From NCBI GenBank assembly GCA_050944475.1, contig JBMNRD010000001.1, forward strand, positions 434,001 through 498,000: a stretch of 64,000 nt of DNA, in the 5' to 3' direction. The notes under the pieces were generated by a model that saw only the letters and a list, made by a program, of their open reading frames with translations, was not told the DNA's origin and searched no databases. This DNA is from RGIG5612 sp050944475 (GTDB lineage: Bacteria > Bacillota > Clostridia > Lachnospirales > Lachnospiraceae). The translations under genes were made by a program, and so were the position numbers. This document shows positions 17,631 through 25,260 of the stretch, piece after piece; position 1 is the stretch's first letter, and each line of letters starts with the position of its first letter.

Positions 17631-18653
17631 TCAATCATATGTAACCTTCAAAATGTAATACTCACCTACATTTATCAAGATCATTCCCACAACATATGCC
17701 AGTATGAAAGGAACTTTCACAGCCAGACAACCCCAGCAAAACATCATACATATAAAATACTTAAAAATTGATATAACAAGCCGCCGTGTCCCCGGCGTAT
17801 ACTTTATCCACCGGAACATTATATACCTCTCAATCACCTGACAACAGACGGTATGAATCACCCAGTTAACCATGATTGTCAGCATCGCTATTGACGGCCT
17901 TAGAATTACTCCGTTTAGACGCATCAATATCATGGCAAGCACTACCAGCAGCATTTCAATAATAATAGAAATCACAACAAAAATATTGGTTCGGAAATAG
18001 GTCATGTATATTCTGATTGTATCTTGAAACGGTCTGAAGTGAGACGCTGAATTATTATCAAAATAAATCGTTTCGATGGGCAGGTTTGAAATCCTGATTC
18101 CCTGCTTTTCCGCAATAAGAATAATATTCAACTCATAATCGTACCTAAGTCCCCTTACTTTCAGCATCCAGTCTATATGTGCGGTTGAAAAACCCCTAAG
18201 TCCGGACTGATTGTCAGGCAAAAAACGGGCATTGGCAACGGCAAACATGAATCTTGACAAGCTGTTGCCTATCCGTGACAAAATGGGGACACCCTTCCTG
18301 AGATTCCGTACGGAAACCACGAAGTCTTCACCGTCGATCAGGGCATCTCTTATCCGGCAAATGTCCTCCACGCTGTGCTGTCCGTCCGCATCAGCCGTGA
18401 TAAATGCTGAAGCTCCCGGGAAATTTTCCTGTATGTATTCCATGCCGTGCTTAAGTGCATTGCCTTTGCCGACATTTTCATCATAACCTGTCACCACGGC
18501 ACTGTTCCCGCATTCTTCAAAAACAGGGGCGCTCTCCTGTGAGCTGCCGTCGTTTACAATCACTATATCAAAATATCTGCTTTTCAGTTCCTCGACAAGG
18601 GTTATCAGTTTTCTGTCGGGATTATATGCGGGAATCAATACCACTGTGGACAT
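17631..18653 (-). CDS. GT2 glycosyltransferase with C-terminal GtrA-like membrane domain
   Basis: The 340-residue protein combines a DPM1/DPG-synthase-like GT2 domain (about 1-215) with a membrane domain of about four segments resembling GtrA (about 222-340). The GT2 domain shows VVLIPAYNP, IVNDGSS and TADADGQH. Such proteins typically load a sugar onto, or move, polyprenyl phosphate for cell-surface glycosylation. The donor sugar cannot be told. Its ATG is 3 nt after the plsX stop, so it is co-transcribed with the plsX/fakA/degV genes, although a functional link to fatty-acid activation is not obvious. Confidence 0.85.
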   Translation of the reverse strand: MSTVVLIPAYNPDRKLITLVEELKSRYFDIVIVNDGSSQESAPVFEECGNSAVVTGYDENVGKGNALKHGMEYIQENFPGASAFITADADGQHSVEDICRIRDALIDGEDFVVSVRNLRKGVPILSRIGNSLSRFMFAVANARFLPDNQSGLRGFSTAHIDWMLKVRGLRYDYELNIILIAEKQGIRISNLPIETIYFDNNSASHFRPFQDTIRIYMTYFRTNIFVVISIIIEMLLVVLAMILMRLNGVILRPSIAMLTIMVNWVIHTVCCQVIERYIMFRWIKYTPGTRRLVISIFKYFICMMFCWGCLAVKVPFILAYVVGMILINVGEYYILKVTYD

Positions 18654-18656
18654 CTG

Positions 18657-19607
18657 TCAATTCATCCTTGCTTCCATTTTTTGCGTAAACTGTCTTTTTT
18701 CAAGGCTCCAGGCCTGTCTGACGCAGGCTTCTATTGTATTTTCGTTCGCGGCCCCATGGGCTTTGATAATTATTTTCTTCGTGCCCAAAAAGGTCGCCCC
18801 CCCTTGAGAATTATAATCAAAAAAATTAACCACCTTCTCGGGATTTCCCATCATTGAGGCTGCAGTCAAACCCGCCGCCTCGATTGTTTTGAGAATAAGA
18901 TTGCCCGTAAATCCGTCACACACAACCACATCGGCCATACCTGATAAAATGTCCGAGCCCTCGATATTCCCGACAAAATCTATTCCCTTCAGAGTCTCAA
19001 GGGCGGCAAAGGCTTCCTTGGCAAAATCGCTTCCCTTTCCTTTTTCCCTTCCGACATTAACAAGACCGACTCTCGGGGATTTTTCCCCACAGACCGCCTC
19101 CATATAAGCGCTCCCCATCCGTGCGTAATCAACTATATCCTTTATCTTGCTGTTCACATTGGCGCCGCAATCTGTCAGGCAGAAAAATTCATTATCCGTG
19201 TTAAAAAGTGCGCAGGTCAGGGCCGGCTGCATCAGTTTTCCGAATAATCCCACCTTGAAAATTGAACCCACAAGAAGACACCCCGTGCTTCCCGCACTGA
19301 CCATGGCGACAATGTCCTCCCACTCCTTAAGGGCGCAAAGGGCTTTTACCATGGAAGTGTTCTCCTTCCCCTTTACCATGTCTGCCGGATTGTCATAATT
19401 GGAAACGGCTTTTTCGGCTTCGATTATCCCGACACGCGCTTTAATATTTTCGGGTTTCCCGGAAAGCGTCTCCTCGACAATAGTTTCAGGGCCTGCCAGC
19501 ACAAGGTCAAATTCATCCTGCCCATTCAGTGCCGAGACAGCTCCGCTTGCTATTATGTTCGGCGGCGCATCCGCACCGCATATGTCTACAATTATCTTTT
19601 TTCTCAT
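18657..19607 (-). CDS. plsX: Phosphate acyltransferase PlsX
   Basis: PlsX interconverts acyl-ACP and acyl-phosphate, the acyl donor for PlsY in phospholipid synthesis. The 316-residue protein starts MRKKIIVDICGADAPP (family GGDxAP-like block) and has GSTGCLLVGS, LVNVGREKGKGSDF and the VVCDGFTGNLILKTIEA segment of the family. Placing plsX directly behind fakA and two degV genes means exogenous and endogenous acyl-phosphates meet here. The usual plsX-acpP-fabD order is not seen. Confidence 0.9.
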   Translation of the reverse strand: MRKKIIVDICGADAPPNIIASGAVSALNGQDEFDLVLAGPETIVEETLSGKPENIKARVGIIEAEKAVSNYDNPADMVKGKENTSMVKALCALKEWEDIVAMVSAGSTGCLLVGSIFKVGLFGKLMQPALTCALFNTDNEFFCLTDCGANVNSKIKDIVDYARMGSAYMEAVCGEKSPRVGLVNVGREKGKGSDFAKEAFAALETLKGIDFVGNIEGSDILSGMADVVVCDGFTGNLILKTIEAAGLTAASMMGNPEKVVNFFDYNSQGGATFLGTKKIIIKAHGAANENTIEACVRQAWSLEKRQFTQKMEARMN

Positions 19608-19614
19608 TTCAATC

Positions 19615-21279
19615 CTACTCTATAGCAAAAATATAATCATACATTTCCTGCCCGCCGTTCACGAAGCCGAATTCGGCCCAGCTCACGGTAGAAGATAAAA
19701 GCTCCTCTAAATCGTCCAGCTCCTCGGTTGGCACATCCGCTCCGTAAAAAACAACAATTACTTCTTTATTTTTTATGTCATCCATTGCAAGGAGCATGTC
19801 GCGGACGGCACCCAGGCGATTCTGTGAATCGGACAACACCTTCTCTCCGTTCATTCCTATGAAATGCCCTTCCTTCACACTGATATGATGATAGTCCACA
19901 TCCCTGATGGCCGTAGTGACCATGCCGGTTGTAGTTCCCGCAATGCTCTTCTCCATGGTCGCAATGACGTCCTCAACATCCATTGCAAGGTCCATCATTG
20001 ACAGAGCCGCATAGCCCTCGGCGGGTGTCTTTGCTTTTACGATATGTACCCTTGCCTGATTATAAAACTCTGCTGCCTGAGCAGCGGCCATAACTATATT
20101 CGGGTTGCATGGAAGAACAATTATGTCCTGCGCATCGATTCCGTCAAAAACCCTGATAAAATCTGCTGTTGAGGGGTTCTCAGTCCGCCCTCCGTCCATA
20201 CAAACATCAACCCCGAGCTCTCCAAAATATTCCCTGAATCCGGGGCCGTTTACTACGGCAACAACCGCTATCGGCTTATGTATGCGCTTGACCTCCGGCT
20301 TGGAGTGACTGGAACCGATCAGGCTGCTTTCATTATGTTGAACGGACATGTTTTCGATTTTAAGGGTAATATATTCGCCGAATCTCTGTCCGAAGTTCAG
20401 CACCTTTCCCGGGGTAAATGTATGAACGTGCACCTTCACCAGGTCGTCGTCCTTAACTGCCACGATTGAATCGCCTATTGACTCAAGATATTCCACTATC
20501 TGCTCAAGCTTAAAGCTGTCAATGTCCACCTTGCTGTTTTGAAGCTGCAGGATAAACTCTGTGCAATATCCGTACTCAAGCAGACTGTCGGCATCAAAAG
20601 AGGCTGCATCCGCAATTGAAAACTGCTTCTTTACACCTTCCGGAACGCCTACGTTCTCCAACTTTTCACCATTGGTAACGGCATCAATTCCGCGGAAAAA
20701 GCACACGAACCCGGCTCCCCCCGAATCAATCACGCCCGATTCCTTCAATATGGGAAGAAGTTCGGGAGTATGCTCCAGTGACTCGTCCATGTATCTGATC
20801 AGACGAGCAAAATAATCATGGAAATTGGTAATGTTTGTCCGGGTACTGATGTGCTCAAAGCCTTCACGCATAACCGTCAGAATTGTGCCCTCCGTGGGAT
20901 TGATAACGGACTCGTACGCCCTTTCAACTCCCAAACCGAAAGCCTTTGTAAAAGCCGGAATGTCCAGCTCATCCAGACCTTCGCAGGCCACGGAAAAGCC
21001 CTTAATAAACTGCGAAAGAATTACGCCTGAATTGCCACGCGCTCCTAAAAGCGCACCCCTGGCATACTTCTTCATGAAATCCCCGACTCCGGGGATTTCC
21101 TCGTGCTTAACCGCTTTATTTGCCCCCTCAAGGGTCATCTGCATATTGCTGCCTGTATCTCCGTCCGGAATCGGAAAAACATTTAACTCATCAATTATGT
21201 GCGCATTAAGCCTGATATTGGCCAGTCCCCCCGTAAAAAGCTCCTTGAGAAGTATTCCGTCTATCCGAGTAACCGCCAT
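19615..21279 (-). CDS. fakA: Fatty acid kinase subunit FakA-like (DhaL/DegV-associated) protein
   Basis: The 554-residue protein has an N-terminal DhaL-type kinase domain (about 10-205) with the nucleotide/metal motif PDGDTGSN at 38-45 and RGNSGVILSQ. A middle domain and a C-terminal DegV-like/DAK region follow. FakA phosphorylates fatty acids held by FakB (DegV) proteins to make acyl-phosphate. The next gene upstream is degV (2-nt gap) and the next downstream is plsX (7-nt gap), which matches the pathway exactly. Confidence 0.9.
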   Translation of the reverse strand: MAVTRIDGILLKELFTGGLANIRLNAHIIDELNVFPIPDGDTGSNMQMTLEGANKAVKHEEIPGVGDFMKKYARGALLGARGNSGVILSQFIKGFSVACEGLDELDIPAFTKAFGLGVERAYESVINPTEGTILTVMREGFEHISTRTNITNFHDYFARLIRYMDESLEHTPELLPILKESGVIDSGGAGFVCFFRGIDAVTNGEKLENVGVPEGVKKQFSIADAASFDADSLLEYGYCTEFILQLQNSKVDIDSFKLEQIVEYLESIGDSIVAVKDDDLVKVHVHTFTPGKVLNFGQRFGEYITLKIENMSVQHNESSLIGSSHSKPEVKRIHKPIAVVAVVNGPGFREYFGELGVDVCMDGGRTENPSTADFIRVFDGIDAQDIIVLPCNPNIVMAAAQAAEFYNQARVHIVKAKTPAEGYAALSMMDLAMDVEDVIATMEKSIAGTTTGMVTTAIRDVDYHHISVKEGHFIGMNGEKVLSDSQNRLGAVRDMLLAMDDIKNKEVIVVFYGADVPTEELDDLEELLSSTVSWAEFGFVNGGQEMYDYIFAIE

Positions 21280-21281
21280 TA

Positions 21282-22172
21282 TTACGCCTCACCAACTATT
21301 GTCACTTCTTCACCGACAAAATATATTGCTACAGTCCCCGGTCCCACGGACGCGCCCACAATAGGGCCGATATATCCTATAACGACTTCCTTGCACTTTA
21401 CCTTCTCCTGAATGAGGGCTTTCATTTCCTCCGCCGCTTCCGGAACGTCCGCATGGGCAATATAAATACACTGTTCCTCAGGATTACGGATTTCCTCCTG
21501 AATCATGCCAATCAGTTCTTCTCTGGCGGCCTGCGCTCCCTTTACCTTCTTTACTGCGTAATTCTGCCCTTTTGCATCGGAAATGAGGATCGGCTTGATT
21601 CCGATGAGATTGCCGAAAAACGCACTGGAGGCCGTAACCCTCCCTGCTCTTTTAAGATACGACAAATTCTCCACCGTTCCGATCTGATGAACCTTCAACC
21701 TGTTTGCTTCGAGGTAGTCTGCCACTTCGTCAACGCCTTTTCCTTCCGCCCGCATTTCACTTGCCCATATAATCTGGATACCCTGCCCGAATGAGCTGTT
21801 CCTTGCATCCATGCAGCGGATTTTCCCTTCGGGATATTTTTCCATGAGTTCCTTTGCTATTATCAGACTTTGATTAACGGAGCCGGAAAGCGCCGAAGAA
21901 CATCCGATGTATAGCACATCCCTGCCTGCTGCCAGGTTTTCCTCAAAACGTTTCTCAAAGGATTCCCCCGGCACTTGGGTGGTGGTAATTCTTTTTCCCC
22001 CCCTCATCTCATTATAGAAATCCTTCGCAGACAAGAATTCCCAGTCCAAAGAAGCGGGATATTCCTTTCCGTCAAGCACATAATTCATGGGAATATAATC
22101 CACGGAATATTTTTCCCTTAATTCCCTATCCAGATCACAGGTCGAATCTCCGAAAATAACAAAGTTTCTCAT
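21282..22172 (-). CDS. DegV-family fatty-acid-binding protein (FakB-like)
   Basis: The 296-residue DegV-fold protein has the ligand-site motif GDSTCDL at 8-14 and the second site GCSSALSGSVNQS. FakB proteins bind a fatty acid and present its carboxylate to FakA for phosphorylation. The residues expected to hold the carboxylate are intact. The neighbouring fakA starts 2 nt after its stop. Confidence 0.9.
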   Translation of the reverse strand: MRNFVIFGDSTCDLDRELREKYSVDYIPMNYVLDGKEYPASLDWEFLSAKDFYNEMRGGKRITTTQVPGESFEKRFEENLAAGRDVLYIGCSSALSGSVNQSLIIAKELMEKYPEGKIRCMDARNSSFGQGIQIIWASEMRAEGKGVDEVADYLEANRLKVHQIGTVENLSYLKRAGRVTASSAFFGNLIGIKPILISDAKGQNYAVKKVKGAQAAREELIGMIQEEIRNPEEQCIYIAHADVPEAAEEMKALIQEKVKCKEVVIGYIGPIVGASVGPGTVAIYFVGEEVTIVGEA

Positions 22173-22199
22173 TTTCTTTTCCTCCTCGTAAATGCCGGT

Positions 22200-23138
22200 T
22201 TATTTCTGTGCCGCTATAGTCTCTTCCATTATCTTTGTTTCTTCCGCAAGGCCCTCTGTTGCCTCCTTGCCGAAATAATATACCCCGACCATTCCGGGAC
22301 CGATGTTGGCACCGCTGCTCATGTCAACCCGGGTAATAATCACTTCCTTTGGGGACAGCTGCTCCTCAACCATAGCCTTCAGCTTCCGGGCCTCGTTAAT
22401 CCTGTAAGTATGCCCGATGAAAATAATCTGCTCCTCGGGATTCTCTATCGTCCTTTTCACATATTCAATAGTTGCGGATAATGCCTTTGTAATACCCTTC
22501 ACGTTTCCCAAAACCTGACTGATTCCTGCCGGGGAAAAATCACCCAAAGCATTTACGCCCACAAGGGTTCCGAAAAATGCCTTAAAATTTGTTACCCTGC
22601 CCGTTCGTGCAAGAAATTTCAAATCGTTCATCAGACCCATCTGCCGGAAACGGTTCCTGTTTTTCTCAAGCCACGCAGCAGTCTCCTCTATGGTACATCC
22701 GGCACTCCTCATTTCCGACGCTTTCATGTTCATCATGACAATCGGGGTGGAAAATCTCAACGAATCAACAATGCACACCTTCCTGTCCGGATATTTTGCC
22801 TCCAGCTCTTTTTTTGCTGACAAATACACATTATGGGAGCCGCTCATTCCTGACGAAAGGGTGATTACAAGCGCGTCCCTTCCCTGCTGCAGATACTTTT
22901 CAATCACGTCCGTTGCCGCTTGAAGGCTGACAATTCCGGTTTTGTAAATGGCTTTCCCGGTTTTCATTGACGAATAATACTCGTCCGGTGAAATTTCCTC
23001 CCAATCCAGGTCCGCCACATGGTCCGTACCGTCAGGAAATACGACTTTACCAACGATATAATCATCTATTCCAAATCTCTCCCTAAGCTCTCTGTGCAGA
23101 CCGCTGGCCACATCTCCGATAATTGCAAAGTCGTTCAT
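22200..23138 (-). CDS. DegV-family protein, divergent ligand motif
   Basis: The 312-residue DegV-fold paralogue starts at ATG 23138 behind AGAGGG; an upstream in-frame ATG at 23189 has no ribosome site. The canonical D-S-T-x-D-L motif is replaced by D-V-A-S-G-L (near residue 8), while the second motif LSSGMSGSHN is kept. It may bind a different acyl chain or ligand, or a different partner (inference). It is the promoter-proximal gene of the degV-degV-fakA-plsX-GT2 unit. Confidence 0.87.
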   Translation of the reverse strand: MNDFAIIGDVASGLHRELRERFGIDDYIVGKVVFPDGTDHVADLDWEEISPDEYYSSMKTGKAIYKTGIVSLQAATDVIEKYLQQGRDALVITLSSGMSGSHNVYLSAKKELEAKYPDRKVCIVDSLRFSTPIVMMNMKASEMRSAGCTIEETAAWLEKNRNRFRQMGLMNDLKFLARTGRVTNFKAFFGTLVGVNALGDFSPAGISQVLGNVKGITKALSATIEYVKRTIENPEEQIIFIGHTYRINEARKLKAMVEEQLSPKEVIITRVDMSSGANIGPGMVGVYYFGKEATEGLAEETKIMEETIAAQK

Positions 23139-23175
23139 TTTTACATCCCTCTTTTCACATTTGTGTAACGAAGTA

Positions 23176-23203
23176 ATTTTATCACACATCTGGAGTTTTT
23201 CAA
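23176..23203 (-). promoter_or_regulatory. Promoter of the degV-degV-fakA-plsX unit
   Basis: The minus strand reads TTGAAA (23203-23198), a 16-bp spacer and TAAAAT (23181-23176), 37 nt upstream of ATG 23138. Confidence 0.6.
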
Positions 23204-23255
23204 CTGCGATAATTATTCTATGGCGTAAAATCTTTTTTTGTTATATACTCTTATC

Positions 23256-24215
23256 ATGCCTGTTTTATATATTATTTTAATCATATTGGCCGCAGCGTTT
23301 GTCGGCGGTGTAGTTTTTTCCTACTTTTACTGCATGTCAATTGCCAAAAAGGTTTATATGGCTACCCTTGTCCGTACCGACCCCGACAAATGGGGACGGC
23401 ACTGTTCAGATACCACCAACTGGGAACAAGTGAGTATGTGGAATGCCGGCTGTAAATGGGCGAAGGAGCATGCCGGCAGTATGCATGAATTGAAAATTGA
23501 AAACGAGGGTTTCCAACTGTTCGGACAATACTTTGACTTTGGCGCCAAAAGGGCCGTGATTATCATCCCCGGGCGTTCGGAATCCCTTATGTATTCGTAC
23601 TATTTTGCGGCTCCCTACGAAAAGGCCGAATGCAATGTGCTGGTCATAGACATACGTTCGCACGGCAACTCCACGGGAACCTACAGCTATATCGGCGTTG
23701 GAGAGGACAGCGACACCATAAAGTGGGCACGTCTTCTGCATGACGAATTTGGAAATGAGCAGGTACTCCTTCACGGCATCTGCATGGGTGCCAATACCGC
23801 CATCCTTGCCCTTGTCAGAGATGACTGTCCGGACTACATTGCCGGAATCATATCCGAAGGATGTTACATAAGTTTTTACGAAAGCTACAAACAACACATG
23901 ATTAAGGACAAGCGCCCTGTTTTTCCGGTACTGCCCATGGTAATGCATCTCATTAAAAAGCATACGGGTACAGATGTCAGCAAGACCAGACCAATTGATC
24001 TTATCGACAAGGTTAAAATCCCCTTCCTTTTTTTGTGCGGGGAAAAAGACCCGTTCTCCCTGCCTAAGCGAAGCCGTGAACTATATGAGAAATGCGGTGC
24101 GCCGGCAAAAGAGATTGTCTGGTTTAAGGAAGGCAATCACTCTCATTTGCGAATTGCCAACGAAGAGACGTTCGATGCCGCGATTATAAATTTTGTGCGT
24201 AAGCATTTTGGCTGA
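23256..24215 (+). CDS. Membrane-anchored alpha/beta hydrolase
   Basis: The 319-residue protein has an N-terminal membrane anchor (about 3-27), the oxyanion-side segment IIIPGRSES, the elbow G-I-C-M-G in LLHGICMGANTA, and a late GNHSH. The usual elbow Ser is Cys, so it may be a cysteine-nucleophile hydrolase or inactive. It resembles the BAAT/YqkD-type hydrolases of Firmicutes. No Shine-Dalgarno precedes ATG 23256; a TATACT sequence ends 7 nt before it, so a leaderless transcript is possible. An in-frame TTG at 23238 is the alternative start. Confidence 0.8.
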   Translation: MPVLYIILIILAAAFVGGVVFSYFYCMSIAKKVYMATLVRTDPDKWGRHCSDTTNWEQVSMWNAGCKWAKEHAGSMHELKIENEGFQLFGQYFDFGAKRAVIIIPGRSESLMYSYYFAAPYEKAECNVLVIDIRSHGNSTGTYSYIGVGEDSDTIKWARLLHDEFGNEQVLLHGICMGANTAILALVRDDCPDYIAGIISEGCYISFYESYKQHMIKDKRPVFPVLPMVMHLIKKHTGTDVSKTRPIDLIDKVKIPFLFLCGEKDPFSLPKRSRELYEKCGAPAKEIVWFKEGNHSHLRIANEETFDAAIINFVRKHFG

Positions 24216-24288
24216 CAGAGCGGTATGATTAAAGGGAATCCTCGTGTGTATCGCAAGATAATTTAAATACCCCGCAAGGAGGGTGCAT

Positions 24289-25239
24289 ATGAAATACATA
24301 AATGAATTTAAGGAAAGCGACAACATTATCGGCATCTACCTTTGCAAGCAAAAAAACCTTGCCCAGACAAAAAACGGCAAAGATTACGAAAATGTCACGC
24401 TGTGCGATAAAACCGGCTCTATTTCATGCAAGATATGGGAGCCCAACTCCATGGGCATCGGTGACTTCGGTGTAAATGATTACGTGGAAATCCGCGGCAA
24501 GGTTTTTATGTTTAACGGAACCCTGCAAATGTCTATAGACCGGGCGTTTAAGGCTCCAGAAGGGACCTATAATCCGGCGGACTATCTGCCTGTTTCCCCC
24601 AATGACATTGACGACATGTTTGCCGCCCTGCTCAAAATAATTGACACGGTCAGCGCACCTTATTTCAGGCTACTGCTTGAGAGCTTCTTTGTAAATAACC
24701 CTGATTTTATCGGCGTCTTTAAGACGCACTCCGCAGCCAAGGCAATTCACCACGGCTTTGTGGGCGGTCTGCTGCACCATACGCTATCGGTCGCAAAGCT
24801 TTGCAGCTTCTATTGCACGCAATATCCGTCACTTAACAGGGATCTTCTTATTACCGCAGCCATCTGCCACGACATAGGTAAGGTCCGTGAGTTGTGCGGT
24901 TTCCCCGAAAATGACTATACAGACGAAGGACAACTGATAGGACACATTGTTATCGGCGTGGAAATGATTGACGAAAAGCTTAAGGAAATCAAGGACTTCC
25001 CGACGAAACGCGCCACTGAATTGAAGCATTGCATTCTTGCGCATCACGGAGAATTTGAATTCGGCTCCCCGAAGAAGCCTGCCCTGATTGAGGCGGTCGC
25101 CCTGAATTTTGCCGATAATACGGATGCCAAAATCCATTCAATGATAGAAACCTTCGAGGCAAGCCGGCAGCTGCCCGGAGAATGCAAGTGGCTCGGATAC
25201 AACCGCATATTTGACTCAAACATCAGGCCCACAGACTAA
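24289..25239 (+). CDS. YhaM-like 3'-5' exoribonuclease / HD-domain nuclease
   Basis: The 316-residue protein has an N-terminal OB-fold nucleic-acid-binding domain (about 1-95) and an HD phosphohydrolase domain with HH...ICHDIGK (about 170-205) and later HH residues. The layout matches B. subtilis YhaM, a 3'-5' exoribonuclease. ATG 24289 follows AAGGAGGG; GTG 24283 inside the same ribosome site is less likely. mutS2 begins 21 nt after its stop, so the two are probably co-transcribed. Confidence 0.88.
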   Translation: MKYINEFKESDNIIGIYLCKQKNLAQTKNGKDYENVTLCDKTGSISCKIWEPNSMGIGDFGVNDYVEIRGKVFMFNGTLQMSIDRAFKAPEGTYNPADYLPVSPNDIDDMFAALLKIIDTVSAPYFRLLLESFFVNNPDFIGVFKTHSAAKAIHHGFVGGLLHHTLSVAKLCSFYCTQYPSLNRDLLITAAICHDIGKVRELCGFPENDYTDEGQLIGHIVIGVEMIDEKLKEIKDFPTKRATELKHCILAHHGEFEFGSPKKPALIEAVALNFADNTDAKIHSMIETFEASRQLPGECKWLGYNRIFDSNIRPTD

Positions 25240-25260
25240 ACAGGGTTGTTAAATCCGAAG

